Positions 35,713-44,324 are shown, counted from the first letter of the stretch. The stretch: DNA of 46,829 nt from Bacteroidota bacterium (GCA_023427845.1 JAEYZX010000078.1:1-46829); one strand, 5' to 3'. Numbers and translations: made by a program. Notes: a model not told the origin generated them from the letters alone.

Positions 35713-36981
35713 TTATACCCTTTTCACCATCACCTTATCGATCTTCACGCCGTCCATATCGATGACCTCAAGTTCAAAACCTTGCCAGTGCAATTTCTCG
35801 CCTTGTTTCGGGATTCGTGAAAGTTCGGTCATGATGAGCCCGCTTACGGTTGTGACATCATAATCACTGATCAGTTCATCGAGTTCAAAATACGTCAGGA
35901 AATCGTGCAACGAGTAATGTCCGTCGACCAACCACGTGCCATCTTCACGCGCAATAAGCCTGAACTCTTCCTTATAAAAATCGGATGCGTCGCCAACGAG
36001 CGCTTCTAGAATGTCGTTTAATGTAATAATTCCCTGAAAAACGCCATATTCATCGGCTACAAAGGCATAATGCACGCCGCTCTGCTTGAAATTCTCCAGT
36101 GCCTTGTATGCCGTGGTCTGCTCCATAATGAATGGTGCTTCATTCATAATGTCGGCAAGGTTGAAATCATCTTTTTCGAAGTTCGCAAAAATGCTTTTTA
36201 GATCGACCACACCCAGGATATCGTCAAAATTCTCTCCATATACCGGATAAACCGAGTGCAGCTCTTTGAGCATCAATTCCTTTACACGCGCTTTATCGGC
36301 GTTGAGCGGTAGGAAAAGAATTGACTTGCGGTGCGTCATCAGCGAATTCACTTTACGGTCGCCGATATGAAAAACCCGCTCCACGATATCCTGTTCGATT
36401 TCCTGGACTTCACCGCCTTCGGTGCCTTCTTTGATTATTGCTTTGATTTCTTCTTCGGTCACTTTTCCGTCGGCTGACGGTTTTATCATCAGGATCTTAA
36501 GCAGGAATTCGGTTGAAACGGTCAGCAGCCAGATGAAAGGTGCCGTTGCGACAGAAATCCACTTCATCGGGATTGCGACGGCTTTTGCGATGCTTTCGGG
36601 ATGGTTAAGGCCGATCCGTTTTGGAAGCAACTCGCCCAAAACAAGCGAGAAGAACGTTAGGATCACAACGACAATCCCCACAGCGATAGAATCGGCGTAT
36701 GGTTTTAAAACTTCAAAACCTTCAACGAAAGCCTGGACGTCGCTGGTTATTTTGTTTCCCGAAAAAATACCGGTCAGGATCCCGATCAGCGTGATTCCGA
36801 TTTGGACCGTCGACAAAAATTTGTTTGGCGAATTCGCAAGGTCCAACGCTGTCACTGCACTCGCATTACCTTTTTTGGCAGCATTTTCAAGCCGGTTTTT
36901 TCGTGCCGATATCAAGGCGATCTCCGACATTGAAAAAACGCCGTTCAGCAAAATCAGAAAGAAAATTATTATTATTTCCAT
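35713..36981 (-). CDS. CNNM/DUF21-CBS-CorC transporter-like membrane protein
   Basis: A 422-residue hemolysin-family protein. The N-terminal DUF21 (CNNM) membrane domain has three to four helices (about 1-180; FFLILLNGVFSMSEIALIS, LGELLPKRIGLNHPE). Two CBS domains follow (about 200-330; MTHRKSILFLPLN, DEYGVFQGIITLNDILEALVG), and then a CorC_HlyC domain (about 345-420). Relatives act in magnesium or cobalt efflux; the hemolysin name is historical. It lies between obgE and adk; the 150-bp gap on the adk side shows no gene. Confidence 0.88.
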   Translation of the reverse strand: MEIIIIFFLILLNGVFSMSEIALISARKNRLENAAKKGNASAVTALDLANSPNKFLSTVQIGITLIGILTGIFSGNKITSDVQAFVEGFEVLKPYADSIAVGIVVVILTFFSLVLGELLPKRIGLNHPESIAKAVAIPMKWISVATAPFIWLLTVSTEFLLKILMIKPSADGKVTEEEIKAIIKEGTEGGEVQEIEQDIVERVFHIGDRKVNSLMTHRKSILFLPLNADKARVKELMLKELHSVYPVYGENFDDILGVVDLKSIFANFEKDDFNLADIMNEAPFIMEQTTAYKALENFKQSGVHYAFVADEYGVFQGIITLNDILEALVGDASDFYKEEFRLIAREDGTWLVDGHYSLHDFLTYFELDELISDYDVTTVSGLIMTELSRIPKQGEKLHWQGFELEVIDMDGVKIDKVMVKRV

Positions 36982-37131
36982 ATGTCATAGCCCGGATCGT
37001 AGCGTAAAGCCCGCAGCAGTGAAAAAATACAACTTTTTGCCGACAGAAAAAAGCGACCGTTGGAAGCTTTTTAATGGCGTGGAAAAATTATTTTTTTTGC
37101 GAGGACTTGCAGCGCAGAGCCGGAAATTGCT

Positions 37132-37704
37132 CTATAAATTATTGATTACCGAACTGAGCCTTTCGGTAATTTCGTGTATCGAACCGATGCCATCGACAGC
37201 GAAAAATTTGCCCTGCTGCGAATAATATTCAATTAGTGGCGCGGTTTTCTCGTTGTATTCCTGATAACGATTGCGTATTTTTTCTTCGTCCTGATCATCG
37301 GCGCGACCCGAGGTTTTGCCTCTTTCAAGCAACCTTTTTACGAGAACCTCATCGTTTGCTTCGAGCGCGATCGTAGCGGTGACTACCATGTCGCGGCTCG
37401 CTAAAAATTGATCGAGTGCCTGCGCCTGTGCGATTGTACGTGGAAATCCGTCGAAAAGAAAACCGTTCGTATGTGGATTTTTCTCGACTTCGTCCTGCAG
37501 CATTTTGATTGTGACTTCATCCGGAACGAGCTCGCCTTTGTCCATATAGCTTTGCGCCAGTATGCCGAGCTCGGTGTTGTTTTTGAGATTGTATCGAAAT
37601 ACGTCGCCGGTAGAGATGTGCGTCAGGTTGTATTTTGTTTTGAGGAATTCGGCTTGGGTACCCTTTCCGGCACCGGGTTTTCCGAATAATACTATATTAG
37701 TCAT
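37132..37704 (-). CDS. adk: Adenylate kinase
   Basis: A 190-residue enzyme catalysing ATP + AMP = 2 ADP. The P-loop is FGKPGAGKGTQ (residues 6-16), the AMP-binding region ISTGDVFRYNL and FLFDGFPRTIAQA, and the lid RGKTSGRADDQDEEKIRNR is short with no zinc cysteines. All key arginines appear present. It follows hpt on the same strand, separated by 121 bp that contain a heptamer array. Confidence 0.94.
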   Translation of the reverse strand: MTNIVLFGKPGAGKGTQAEFLKTKYNLTHISTGDVFRYNLKNNTELGILAQSYMDKGELVPDEVTIKMLQDEVEKNPHTNGFLFDGFPRTIAQAQALDQFLASRDMVVTATIALEANDEVLVKRLLERGKTSGRADDQDEEKIRNRYQEYNEKTAPLIEYYSQQGKFFAVDGIGSIHEITERLSSVINNL

Positions 37705-37740
37705 TATTGAATTAATTTATTGCGTGGTAATTGGTCTCGT

Positions 37741-37816
37741 CTGTCGACTGTCGTCTGTCGTCTGTCATCTCTCGTCTGTCATCTGGCGTCTGTCATCTGT
37801 CTTCTGTCATCTGTCG
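37741..37816. repeat. Tandem array of about 11 heptamers, unit CTGTCRT
   Basis: Ten full units and a six-base remnant follow without gaps: CTGTCGA, CTGTCGT (twice), CTGTCAT, CTCTCGT, CTGTCAT, CTGGCGT, CTGTCAT, CTGTCTT, CTGTCAT, CTGTCG. It lies within the space between hpt and adk and would be transcribed if the two form an operon. Confidence 0.9.
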
Positions 37817-37825
37817 CCGCTACAA

Positions 37826-38356
37826 CTACTCTTTCAGCTGATACACTTCAGCAAGATTTCTTCCCAATCCGTCATAATCGAGGCCGAATCCGACTATGAA
37901 TTTATTTGGAATCCGGATTCCGACATAATCGAGTTTGATCTCTTTTTTGTAAGCGTCAGGTTTGAGGAAAAGTGTCGCGATTTTGAAATGTTTGACTTTT
38001 TGTTTTTTGAACAAGTCCTTAAGCGTTTCAAGCGTGTTTCCCGTATCGACGATATCTTCGATCACTACAACCGTACGCCCTTCGAGGTTTTCGGTGAGGC
38101 CGATCAACTGCTTTACCTCATTTGTAGATGACGTTCCTTCATAAGAGGCAAGCTTGATAAAGCTTACTTCGCATGGTTTTGAATAGTGTTTCATGAAACT
38201 TGAAACCACCATGAACGCGCCGTTTAGCACGCCTATGAATACCGGCGTTTCATCGGCAAAATCGGCTTCGACCTGTTTTGCCATTTCCCTTATTGCAAAG
38301 TCTATTTCTTCGGCCGAAATAAACGGAACGAATTGCTTGTCGTGAAGTTGTAGCAC
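37826..38356 (-). CDS. hpt: Hypoxanthine phosphoribosyltransferase
   Basis: A purine salvage enzyme that makes IMP (or GMP) from PRPP. The start chosen is GTG at 38356, giving MLQLHDKQFVPFISAEEI and 176 residues. It lies 17 nt after the start site implied by a perfect -7 element at 38378-38385, so the longer open frame to 38479 would begin upstream of transcription. The PRPP loop VVVIEDIVDTGNTLE (residues 96-110), the early LNGAFMVVSSF and the C-terminal GFGLDYDGLGRNLAEVY are typical of the family. Confidence 0.93.
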   Translation of the reverse strand: MLQLHDKQFVPFISAEEIDFAIREMAKQVEADFADETPVFIGVLNGAFMVVSSFMKHYSKPCEVSFIKLASYEGTSSTNEVKQLIGLTENLEGRTVVVIEDIVDTGNTLETLKDLFKKQKVKHFKIATLFLKPDAYKKEIKLDYVGIRIPNKFIVGFGLDYDGLGRNLAEVYQLKE

Positions 38357-38377
38357 ATTAAGTGTTTTTATAATTTG

Positions 38378-38385
38378 CAAATATA
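38378..38385 (-). promoter_or_regulatory. Promoter -7 element of hpt
   Basis: TATATTTG on the minus strand matches TANNTTTG exactly. Transcription would start near 38373, 17 nt before the GTG start of hpt. No clear -33 TTTG is present. This element decides the start codon choice. Confidence 0.6.
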
Positions 38386-38523
38386 ACGAATTCGCCGCGA
38401 GCAAGTCGCACATATTTTGTACAGAATGGCGGCGCGGAATTGTTCTTATGTAATTCTTTTTTCGAATTGTGTAAGACAATTACCCATACAAATTAAACCT
38501 TTGTAGTATTGATTCAAATACCA

Positions 38524-39780
38524 ATGAAAGCCATTACCCCCTTTTTAATTATATCGGCACTTTTGATGACGGGCTGTAACAATACTGTCAAGAAAAAGGA
38601 AAAAGAGGAACTTGCCCGCAAACCTGACACCGTCGTACAAACTGCAGTTGGTGCGCTGCAATTACCGCCACCTTACGCGACGAAATCGGTTACGGTTCGA
38701 AGCACAGTTAAAAAGTGGCCTGCCGATAAGATGCCTGTGGCTCCGCAGGGATTTATCGTAAGCAAATTTGCCGACGGACTTAAGAATCCGCGTAATACGT
38801 ATATCGCCCCGAACAATGATATTTTCGTTGCGGAAAGCAATACCTCGAACAGCGCCAACCGTATAACAATTTTTCGCGACTCCGATAAAAACGGCAGTTA
38901 TGAAACGCGGAAGATTTTCCTGTCGGATTTAAATCAGCCTTACGGAATGTTGGTACTTGGCAATTATTTTTACGTTGCCAATACCGATGGGCTTTATCGT
39001 TATCCGTATCACGGCGAACTTGTGATGAATAATAAAGGACGGAAGATCGTTGAACTTCCCGCTGGCGGATACAACAATCATTGGACCCGAAACCTGTTGG
39101 CATCAAAGGATGGCTCGAAAATCTATATTTCTGTTGGTTCGGCAAGCAACGTGGGCGAACACGGACTTGAAAATGAAAAACGCCGTGCCGCGATCCTGGA
39201 AATAAATCCCGATGGCTCAGGCGAAAAAATCTATGCCGACGGACTCCGGAATCCCGTGGGAATGGACTGGAATCCAATTACGGGTGAGCTTTGGGCAGCG
39301 GTCAATGAGCGCGACGGACTTGGTGACGATCTTGTTCCCGATTATATAACCAGTGTAAAAAAAGGAGGATTTTATGGTTGGCCCTATTCGTATTTTGGCG
39401 GCATACCTGATCCACGGATGAAGGGTCACACCCCACCAAAAAAATCCATTGTGCCCGACGTTCCCGTTGGCTCCCATACGGCTTCACTTGGACTGACATT
39501 TTATACAGGAACCTCCTTCCCGTCGAACTATCATAACGGCGCATTTGTTGGTCAACATGGATCGTGGAACCGATCAGAAATCTCAGGATACAAAGTTCTT
39601 TTTGTTCCGTTTTCAGGTGGAAAGCCAGGAAAGCCTGTTGATTTCCTGACAGGATTTGTTGCCAACGAGAATACCGCGAAAGTTTATGGACGGCCTGTTG
39701 ATGTTACGCAAATGAGCGACGGTTCGCTATTGGTGAATGACGACAGCGGAAATACGATCTGGAAAATTTCTGTCAAATGA
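38524..39780 (+). CDS. PQQ-dependent sugar dehydrogenase-like lipoprotein (sorbosone dehydrogenase family)
   Basis: The ATG at 38524 gives a lipoprotein signal MKAITPFLIISALLMTGC (lipidated Cys18) and 418 residues; an upstream TTG at 38509 is less likely. From about 80 on it is a six-bladed beta-propeller of the soluble glucose/L-sorbosone dehydrogenase type: KNPRNTYIAPNNDIFVAES, NNHWTRNLLASKDGSKIYIS, LRNPVGMDWNPITGELWAAV (Arg242-Asn243), VGQHGSWNRSEISGYKV. Relatives oxidise sugars or aldehydes using pyrroloquinoline quinone in the periplasm. No cytochrome motif is present. Its TGA overlaps the next start as ATGA, so it is coupled to the receptor gene. Confidence 0.85.
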   Translation: MKAITPFLIISALLMTGCNNTVKKKEKEELARKPDTVVQTAVGALQLPPPYATKSVTVRSTVKKWPADKMPVAPQGFIVSKFADGLKNPRNTYIAPNNDIFVAESNTSNSANRITIFRDSDKNGSYETRKIFLSDLNQPYGMLVLGNYFYVANTDGLYRYPYHGELVMNNKGRKIVELPAGGYNNHWTRNLLASKDGSKIYISVGSASNVGEHGLENEKRRAAILEINPDGSGEKIYADGLRNPVGMDWNPITGELWAAVNERDGLGDDLVPDYITSVKKGGFYGWPYSYFGGIPDPRMKGHTPPKKSIVPDVPVGSHTASLGLTFYTGTSFPSNYHNGAFVGQHGSWNRSEISGYKVLFVPFSGGKPGKPVDFLTGFVANENTAKVYGRPVDVTQMSDGSLLVNDDSGNTIWKISVK

Positions 39781-41849
39781 TTTTTCGGCATTGGATTACG
39801 ATACTGTCAATATTATGTGGTTTAACCACCTTTGCGCAAATTGACACAACAGATGTCGGCACACCGCTTAAAGAAGTTTTCATAAGCGCGTTTCATATTA
39901 ATGACACCCTGATGGAAGCTCCGGCGTCAATCGCCATTTTGTCGGAAACCGACCTTCAACGAAACAACAACGCAGACATTTCAACCTCGGTAAATACGGT
40001 CGCTGGCGTGTTCATGCAATCGGGAAGTTATAATACCAACAGGATTTCGATACGTGGAATAGGCGCGCGCACTCCGTATGGAACAAATAAAATACGCGCA
40101 TTTTACGGGAGCATTCCGCTTACATCGGGCGACAGCGAGACAACGATTGAAGATATCGACATCGAAAACCTCGATCAGGTCGAAATTATTAAAGGACCGT
40201 TGTCGAGTGTTTATGGTGCCGGACTCGGAGGTGCAATCCTATTGACACCAAAGATGCTGCAGAATGATGGTCATGAGGCACAAATAAGTACGACATATGG
40301 TTCATTCGGCCTTGCAAAATCCCGGTTCACATATGGCATTAACGGAAAATCGGCCAGCTTAAATATCAACTATCATCAACTTGAAAGCGATGGGTGGCGG
40401 CAAAACAGCGCTTATGACCGTGAGGGAATCACCATTGCCGGAGAATTATTTCGAAGTTCAACCGGTAAACTGACGTACTTCGGAAATTATACGAATCTAA
40501 AGGCCTACATACCAAGTTCGATCGATCGGGAGACTTTTATAAATAATCCGCAATCTGCCGCTTTTACGTGGAATGCCGCAAAAGGATTTGAAGAATATGA
40601 ATCTTATTTGGGCGGAATTGCATACGACTGGAAGCTTTCCAATAAAATCAGCAACGCAACCTCATTATTTGTGAATTTTAAAGACAGTAATGAACCACGG
40701 CCATTCGACATATTGAGGCAGCAAACTTCAGGCCTTGGCGGAAGGACGCAATTTACCGGAGAATTTGATTCCATTAAATTTATTGTCGGCGCCGAGTATT
40801 TCCGCGATGGATTCGAAGGTCAGACACTCGAAAATCTATATGAAGATAACAATGGCAATGGAAGCGTGGCCGGGCAGCAGCTGACAGGAACGGAACAAGA
40901 TCGGAATTTCTACAATGCATTTGCGCAAATCCGCATACGGCTTGCGAAGATGTTCGAGGCGCAGGCAGGTGTGAATGTCAACCAAACTAATTTCAGCCTT
41001 AAAAACGTATTCCCAGCAAATGCGGCGAGTTCGCAGCAATACAAATACGAAACGATTTGGTCGCCTCAATTGTCCTTACTATTCCTGCCCTCGGTGCATC
41101 AGACCTTGTATGCGTCTGTAAGTCGCGGATTCTCAATGCCCGCTATAGAAGAAACGCTTACTGCTCAGGGAACGATAAATCCCGATATCGTTCCTGAAAA
41201 TGGTTATAACCTCGAGGTTGGCGGAAAATTTTATTTCTTTAATCGTGCGCTATTTGCCGAAATTGCAGCCTACCGAATGCAAATACGCGATCTGCTTGTC
41301 GCACAGCGTGTAGGCGACGATCAATATGTAGGGATCAATGCCGGAAAAACGCTGCATCAGGGCATCGAAATAGCAGTGAATTATCACAAGCGTTTCAGCA
41401 AATGGCTCATCATTTCACCTTTTACAGCACTTACCATTGGCAATTATAAATTTGTCGAGTTTGACAGTAATGGAATGGATTATTCAGGAAACGAACTCAC
41501 CGGAGTTCCCGCAAATAAAATAAATGCGGGGGTTACGATTGAATCGGACCTGGGATTGTATTTATCGGGCGATTTCCAATTTGTTGACGGTTTTCCGATG
41601 AATGACGCCAATACATTTTACAATGACGCGTATCGCATCTATAACATTAAGACCGGCTATAAATTTTCTGTCTTGGAAAATTTGCATTCGAGCATTTCTA
41701 TGGGTGTAAATAATGCAGGCAACGAACACTATGCAGCGATGATATTGGTAAATGCCACGGGATTTGGCGGTGCTTCACCTCGTTATTATTATCCCGGTGC
41801 GCCGGTAAATTACTACGCTAGCCTTTCTTTTAAATATCTGTTTGATTGA
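39777..41849 (+). CDS. TonB-dependent outer membrane receptor, candidate PQQ importer
   Basis: A 690-residue receptor with a signal peptide (cut after TTFAQ, about residue 20). There is no carboxypeptidase-regulatory N-terminal domain. The plug (about 30-160) contains RISIRGIGARTPYGTNKIRAF and QVEIIKGPLSSVYGAGLGGAI. A 22-strand barrel follows, ending YYASLSFKYLFD. It is not SusC-like. It overlaps the PQQ-type dehydrogenase gene by four bases, the arrangement expected for a cofactor or substrate importer. The parallel is E. coli PqqU (YncD), reported as a PQQ receptor; the substrate here is inferred from context only. Confidence 0.85.
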   Translation: MIFRHWITILSILCGLTTFAQIDTTDVGTPLKEVFISAFHINDTLMEAPASIAILSETDLQRNNNADISTSVNTVAGVFMQSGSYNTNRISIRGIGARTPYGTNKIRAFYGSIPLTSGDSETTIEDIDIENLDQVEIIKGPLSSVYGAGLGGAILLTPKMLQNDGHEAQISTTYGSFGLAKSRFTYGINGKSASLNINYHQLESDGWRQNSAYDREGITIAGELFRSSTGKLTYFGNYTNLKAYIPSSIDRETFINNPQSAAFTWNAAKGFEEYESYLGGIAYDWKLSNKISNATSLFVNFKDSNEPRPFDILRQQTSGLGGRTQFTGEFDSIKFIVGAEYFRDGFEGQTLENLYEDNNGNGSVAGQQLTGTEQDRNFYNAFAQIRIRLAKMFEAQAGVNVNQTNFSLKNVFPANAASSQQYKYETIWSPQLSLLFLPSVHQTLYASVSRGFSMPAIEETLTAQGTINPDIVPENGYNLEVGGKFYFFNRALFAEIAAYRMQIRDLLVAQRVGDDQYVGINAGKTLHQGIEIAVNYHKRFSKWLIISPFTALTIGNYKFVEFDSNGMDYSGNELTGVPANKINAGVTIESDLGLYLSGDFQFVDGFPMNDANTFYNDAYRIYNIKTGYKFSVLENLHSSISMGVNNAGNEHYAAMILVNATGFGGASPRYYYPGAPVNYYASLSFKYLFD

Positions 41850-41906
41850 TCGCCTTCTGGAATAACCATCCCCACTGTTTCAGCTGAAATTGCTATTTTC
41901 GTGGGA

Positions 41907-42461
41907 ATGGACAGTAATGTATATCAAATCATTGCGAACAGTAGTGCGTACAGGGCGAGCCGGGAGTTTACCGGGGCGTATTTTATCAAAAACCCCAATT
42001 TAATGGGCGACCTAGTTGCCGTGGCTTTTGATTTTGATGATAAAAATCATTACAGAGCTTTTTTGATTCTCGATTTTGTATTGGAAAGAAAGATTACGTT
42101 ACTCACTCTATTTCTGGATGATTTTTGCGAACGATTGCGTGACATACGACATGAAAGCGCGTCGCGCACCGGAGCGCGAATCTGCATGATGGCAGTCGAC
42201 CATCATTTAAAAACCAAAAATTTTCTGTCTGATGAACATTTACGGCAGATTGCAGAAAAGAGTTTCGATTGGTTAATTGACGACTCCAAAGTAGCAGTCA
42301 AAGCGCATGCGATGCGTTCACTATATGGGATCGGGACGTTGCAAGAATGGATTCATCCTGAACTTATCGAAATCCTTCAACAACATTTTGCCGAACAATC
42401 GCCCGGGTACAGAGCCGCGGCAAAACAAATATTGCGAGCTGTCAAAAAAATGCACAAATAG
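41907..42461 (+). CDS. Helical conserved hypothetical protein (possible HEAT-like repeats)
   Basis: Of two starts, ATG at 41907 is preferred over GTG at 41901: a -7-like TATTTTCG ends at 41901, so transcription would begin at about the ATG. The 184-residue product is almost all helical and cytoplasmic. Segments such as RAFLILDFVLERKITLL, AVKAHAMRSLYGIGTLQEWI and PGYRAAAKQILRAVKKM look like HEAT-type helical pairs. I do not recognise a specific family or function. It is a likely single gene after the receptor. Confidence 0.7.
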   Translation: MDSNVYQIIANSSAYRASREFTGAYFIKNPNLMGDLVAVAFDFDDKNHYRAFLILDFVLERKITLLTLFLDDFCERLRDIRHESASRTGARICMMAVDHHLKTKNFLSDEHLRQIAEKSFDWLIDDSKVAVKAHAMRSLYGIGTLQEWIHPELIEILQQHFAEQSPGYRAAAKQILRAVKKMHK

Positions 42462-42530
42462 CTGTTAGCGTAGTGTTAAACGCCTGTCGTTTCTATTTTA
42501 AAGTTCCGAAATTAGAATAAAAATAGCATT

Positions 42531-42953
42531 ATGGAAACGATCAAAAATTTCAGGTCTTTATTACTTATACTACCGCTTTTATTATTTTCATGCAGCAGTG
42601 ACAATGATGATAATAATGGCAATAATGGCGGCGGAGGCGGCAATACCGATCATGTAACGGTAAAATATGCGGTCAATACTGCTTCTGATATTGTTACTGG
42701 TGTACAATTCCGTGCCGCGACGGGCGATTACATTGAAGATACCGATATCGAAATTGAATGGGCGGAGTCGGTTGTTGTGCCACGGCCATTCAATGCGTCG
42801 ATCTTTGTACAATTTGCGAATCCTTCATCAACGCAGGTGCCTTATGAAATAATCATATATGTTGATGACGTACCGGTGCGGACCAAACAGGGCATTGTCA
42901 CTGCCAATGCAATGCATTCAGATTCTGCCGTATATGATATAATGCCGGAGTAA
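42531..42953 (+). CDS. Hypothetical lipoprotein with immunoglobulin-like body
   Basis: A 140-residue protein with a lipoprotein signal METIKNFRSLLLILPLLLFSC (lipidated Cys21). A low-complexity linker of Ser, Asp, Asn and Gly follows, as in many surface-exposed Bacteroidota lipoproteins, and then a beta-sandwich-like domain of about 95 residues (VTVKYAVNTASDIVTGVQF to TANAMHSDSAVY). No enzyme motif is seen. The Asp/Gly-rich stretch just after the cysteine resembles surface lipoprotein export signals; that is inference. Confidence 0.7.
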   Translation: METIKNFRSLLLILPLLLFSCSSDNDDNNGNNGGGGGNTDHVTVKYAVNTASDIVTGVQFRAATGDYIEDTDIEIEWAESVVVPRPFNASIFVQFANPSSTQVPYEIIIYVDDVPVRTKQGIVTANAMHSDSAVYDIMPE

Positions 42954-42974
42954 TCCGTACAAAGGAATATCCGA

Positions 42975-43472
42975 TTAATCATACCTAAACGCCGGATAGC
43001 CAAGCAGTCTTCTCCACAGTGCGATCTGGCCAATGCAGTTAGCTTCGCGATAAGTTGAAAAGCTGATGAAATCGAACCGTGACATTTTCATTCCGCCCAG
43101 ATCGAGAATATAATCGCTCTGTTGTGGAGTCAGCTTGCATAGTTGCTCGCGTAAAACAGGCGTGATTTGATTCCAATCCGACAAAAACTGAGAAAGCGGC
43201 GGATAAGTAACATCCGATTTAATTCCCTGGAAATTATTGAACAGCGAATCGGATTTTGGTCGTTTGTCATGACCGAGCAATCCAGCGATTTCAAAACGCT
43301 GCTGTACTAAACTTCCCGTCAGCCACGCAATGTGATTTGCTTCGGTTTCAAGCCGCTTGTGTGCATCTTCATCAGAGATGCCATCCAAAGCTTTTTTGAA
43401 AAAATCGGTGTGCATATCATATAGCACAACAATGGAATAGATTCGGGAATCCTGAACGGTAATTGCATCCAT
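42975..43472 (-). CDS. DinB-like four-helix protein with an altered metal site
   Basis: A 165-residue cytoplasmic protein of the DinB/YfiT-like superfamily, with NHIAWLTGSLVQQRF near the first ligand (His47) and the end helix YREANCIGQIALWRRLLGYP. In the family the end helix usually carries two His ligands in HxxxH before GQ. Here those positions are Arg142 and Cys146, so a normal metal site is not formed. Relatives include thiol transferases and stress-induced proteins; the function here is unknown. It ends 22 bp from the convergent lipoprotein gene. Confidence 0.75.
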   Translation of the reverse strand: MDAITVQDSRIYSIVVLYDMHTDFFKKALDGISDEDAHKRLETEANHIAWLTGSLVQQRFEIAGLLGHDKRPKSDSLFNNFQGIKSDVTYPPLSQFLSDWNQITPVLREQLCKLTPQQSDYILDLGGMKMSRFDFISFSTYREANCIGQIALWRRLLGYPAFRYD

Positions 43473-43567
43473 ATTGTTGGTTATTAGAGTTTAACCATAA
43501 ATTTACAAATGAATGATAAGTTGACGGATGGCTGAAATGTCAAACTACAGGCCCAATTACGACAAAT

Positions 43568-44242
43568 TCAAATCAGTCCAAGGTCACGTGCCGCCTCGAT
43601 CAGCTCCTTGTCGGAACCGTTGTCGTACATAATCTGGCGTTTGATGTTTGCTTTTCGCTTCTCGATCGTACTGAGCGACAGTGCAATGTAATTGGGTAGA
43701 TTGCGTGTTTTGATGCCTTCCGAAAGCAGTTGAAGGATTTTACTGTCGTATTCGTCCCACTGAATGTTTTTGCGGATGAACAATTTCTGTGATTCGACAA
43801 TCGACGGACTAACGAAATTTTCGTCTGCCAGGATCGTGGTATATACTTCCGGAAACGTTTCGTAATTGATATCATTTTTGGAGATGAACCCTTCGGGCGA
43901 AATGCTTTTCATAATCCGGTTCACCCAAACCGGTTCTTTGTGCATCGATATAATAACCATTTTACAGTCGGGAAAAATTTCACGCACCAACACTGCTATA
44001 TCGGTACCCGAGAAAATATTCTGCTCTTCGTATGGCGGAAGGTTTAAATCGATGAATGCGATATCGGGTTTTATGCCAAGGTTTTGAAAGACGCTAATCT
44101 GATCGTACGCTTCCTTGCAACTGTAAGAAAGAAAAAACTCTTTTGGATCGGCAGAAGTTGACGACAGCAGACTAACATAACCATCAACAGTCATGGGATG
44201 GTCGTCTACAATAAATATTTTTGTTGCCTCCGTAGTGTCCAA
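43568..44242 (-). CDS. LuxR/NarL-type two-component response regulator
   Basis: Receiver (about 8-125) with IFIVDDHPM and the phosphoacceptor in AFIDLNLPP (Asp65), followed by a helix-turn-helix (about 160-215, DSKILQLLSEGIKTRNLPNYIALSLSTIEKRKANIKRQI). A TTG start at 44242 (MDTTEATKIF) is chosen: a perfect -7 element TAAATTTG (44261-44268) places transcription near 44256, which rules out the longer TTG frame from 44263. A palindrome (44267-44281) overlaps its promoter spacer, compatible with autorepression. The kinase partner is not adjacent; the TPR protein at 45596 is the nearest candidate. Confidence 0.82.
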   Translation of the reverse strand: MDTTEATKIFIVDDHPMTVDGYVSLLSSTSADPKEFFLSYSCKEAYDQISVFQNLGIKPDIAFIDLNLPPYEEQNIFSGTDIAVLVREIFPDCKMVIISMHKEPVWVNRIMKSISPEGFISKNDINYETFPEVYTTILADENFVSPSIVESQKLFIRKNIQWDEYDSKILQLLSEGIKTRNLPNYIALSLSTIEKRKANIKRQIMYDNGSDKELIEAARDLGLI

Positions 44243-44260
44243 AGTGTAAATCTTAGTGAT

Positions 44261-44268
44261 CAAATTTA
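44261..44268 (-). promoter_or_regulatory. Promoter -7 element of the response regulator gene
   Basis: TAAATTTG on the minus strand fits TANNTTTG. Its upstream edge shares two bases with the palindrome at 44267-44281, so a protein bound there would occupy the spacer of this promoter. It also fixes the regulator's start codon at 44242. Confidence 0.6.
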
Positions 44269-44281
44269 CGGTTTTACCGTA
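44267..44281. promoter_or_regulatory. Palindromic operator TACGGTAAAACCGTA, copy 2
   Basis: Read on the minus strand it is identical to copy 1 at 34274-34288; here the arms extend to 8 bp (TTTACGGT/ACCGTAAA, 44265-44283). Its centre is 30 bp from the upstream edge of a -7-like TATTTTG (44304-44310) and about 41 bp from the predicted start of the LytTR gene. It also overlaps the divergent response regulator promoter. Confidence 0.6.
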
Positions 44282-44324
44282 AAATCGTATTTAAACCCGC
44301 AGTTATTTTGCAACAAAAAAAAAG

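Noticed and set aside
36982..37131. Possible further repeat element between the CNNM gene and adk
   Set aside because: It contains short similar pieces (AGCCCGGAT, AGCCGGAAAT) but no clear stem or convincing alignment with the other copies.
38357..38479. N-terminal extension of hpt
   Set aside because: The promoter element at 38378-38385 lies within it and the residues do not resemble the family.
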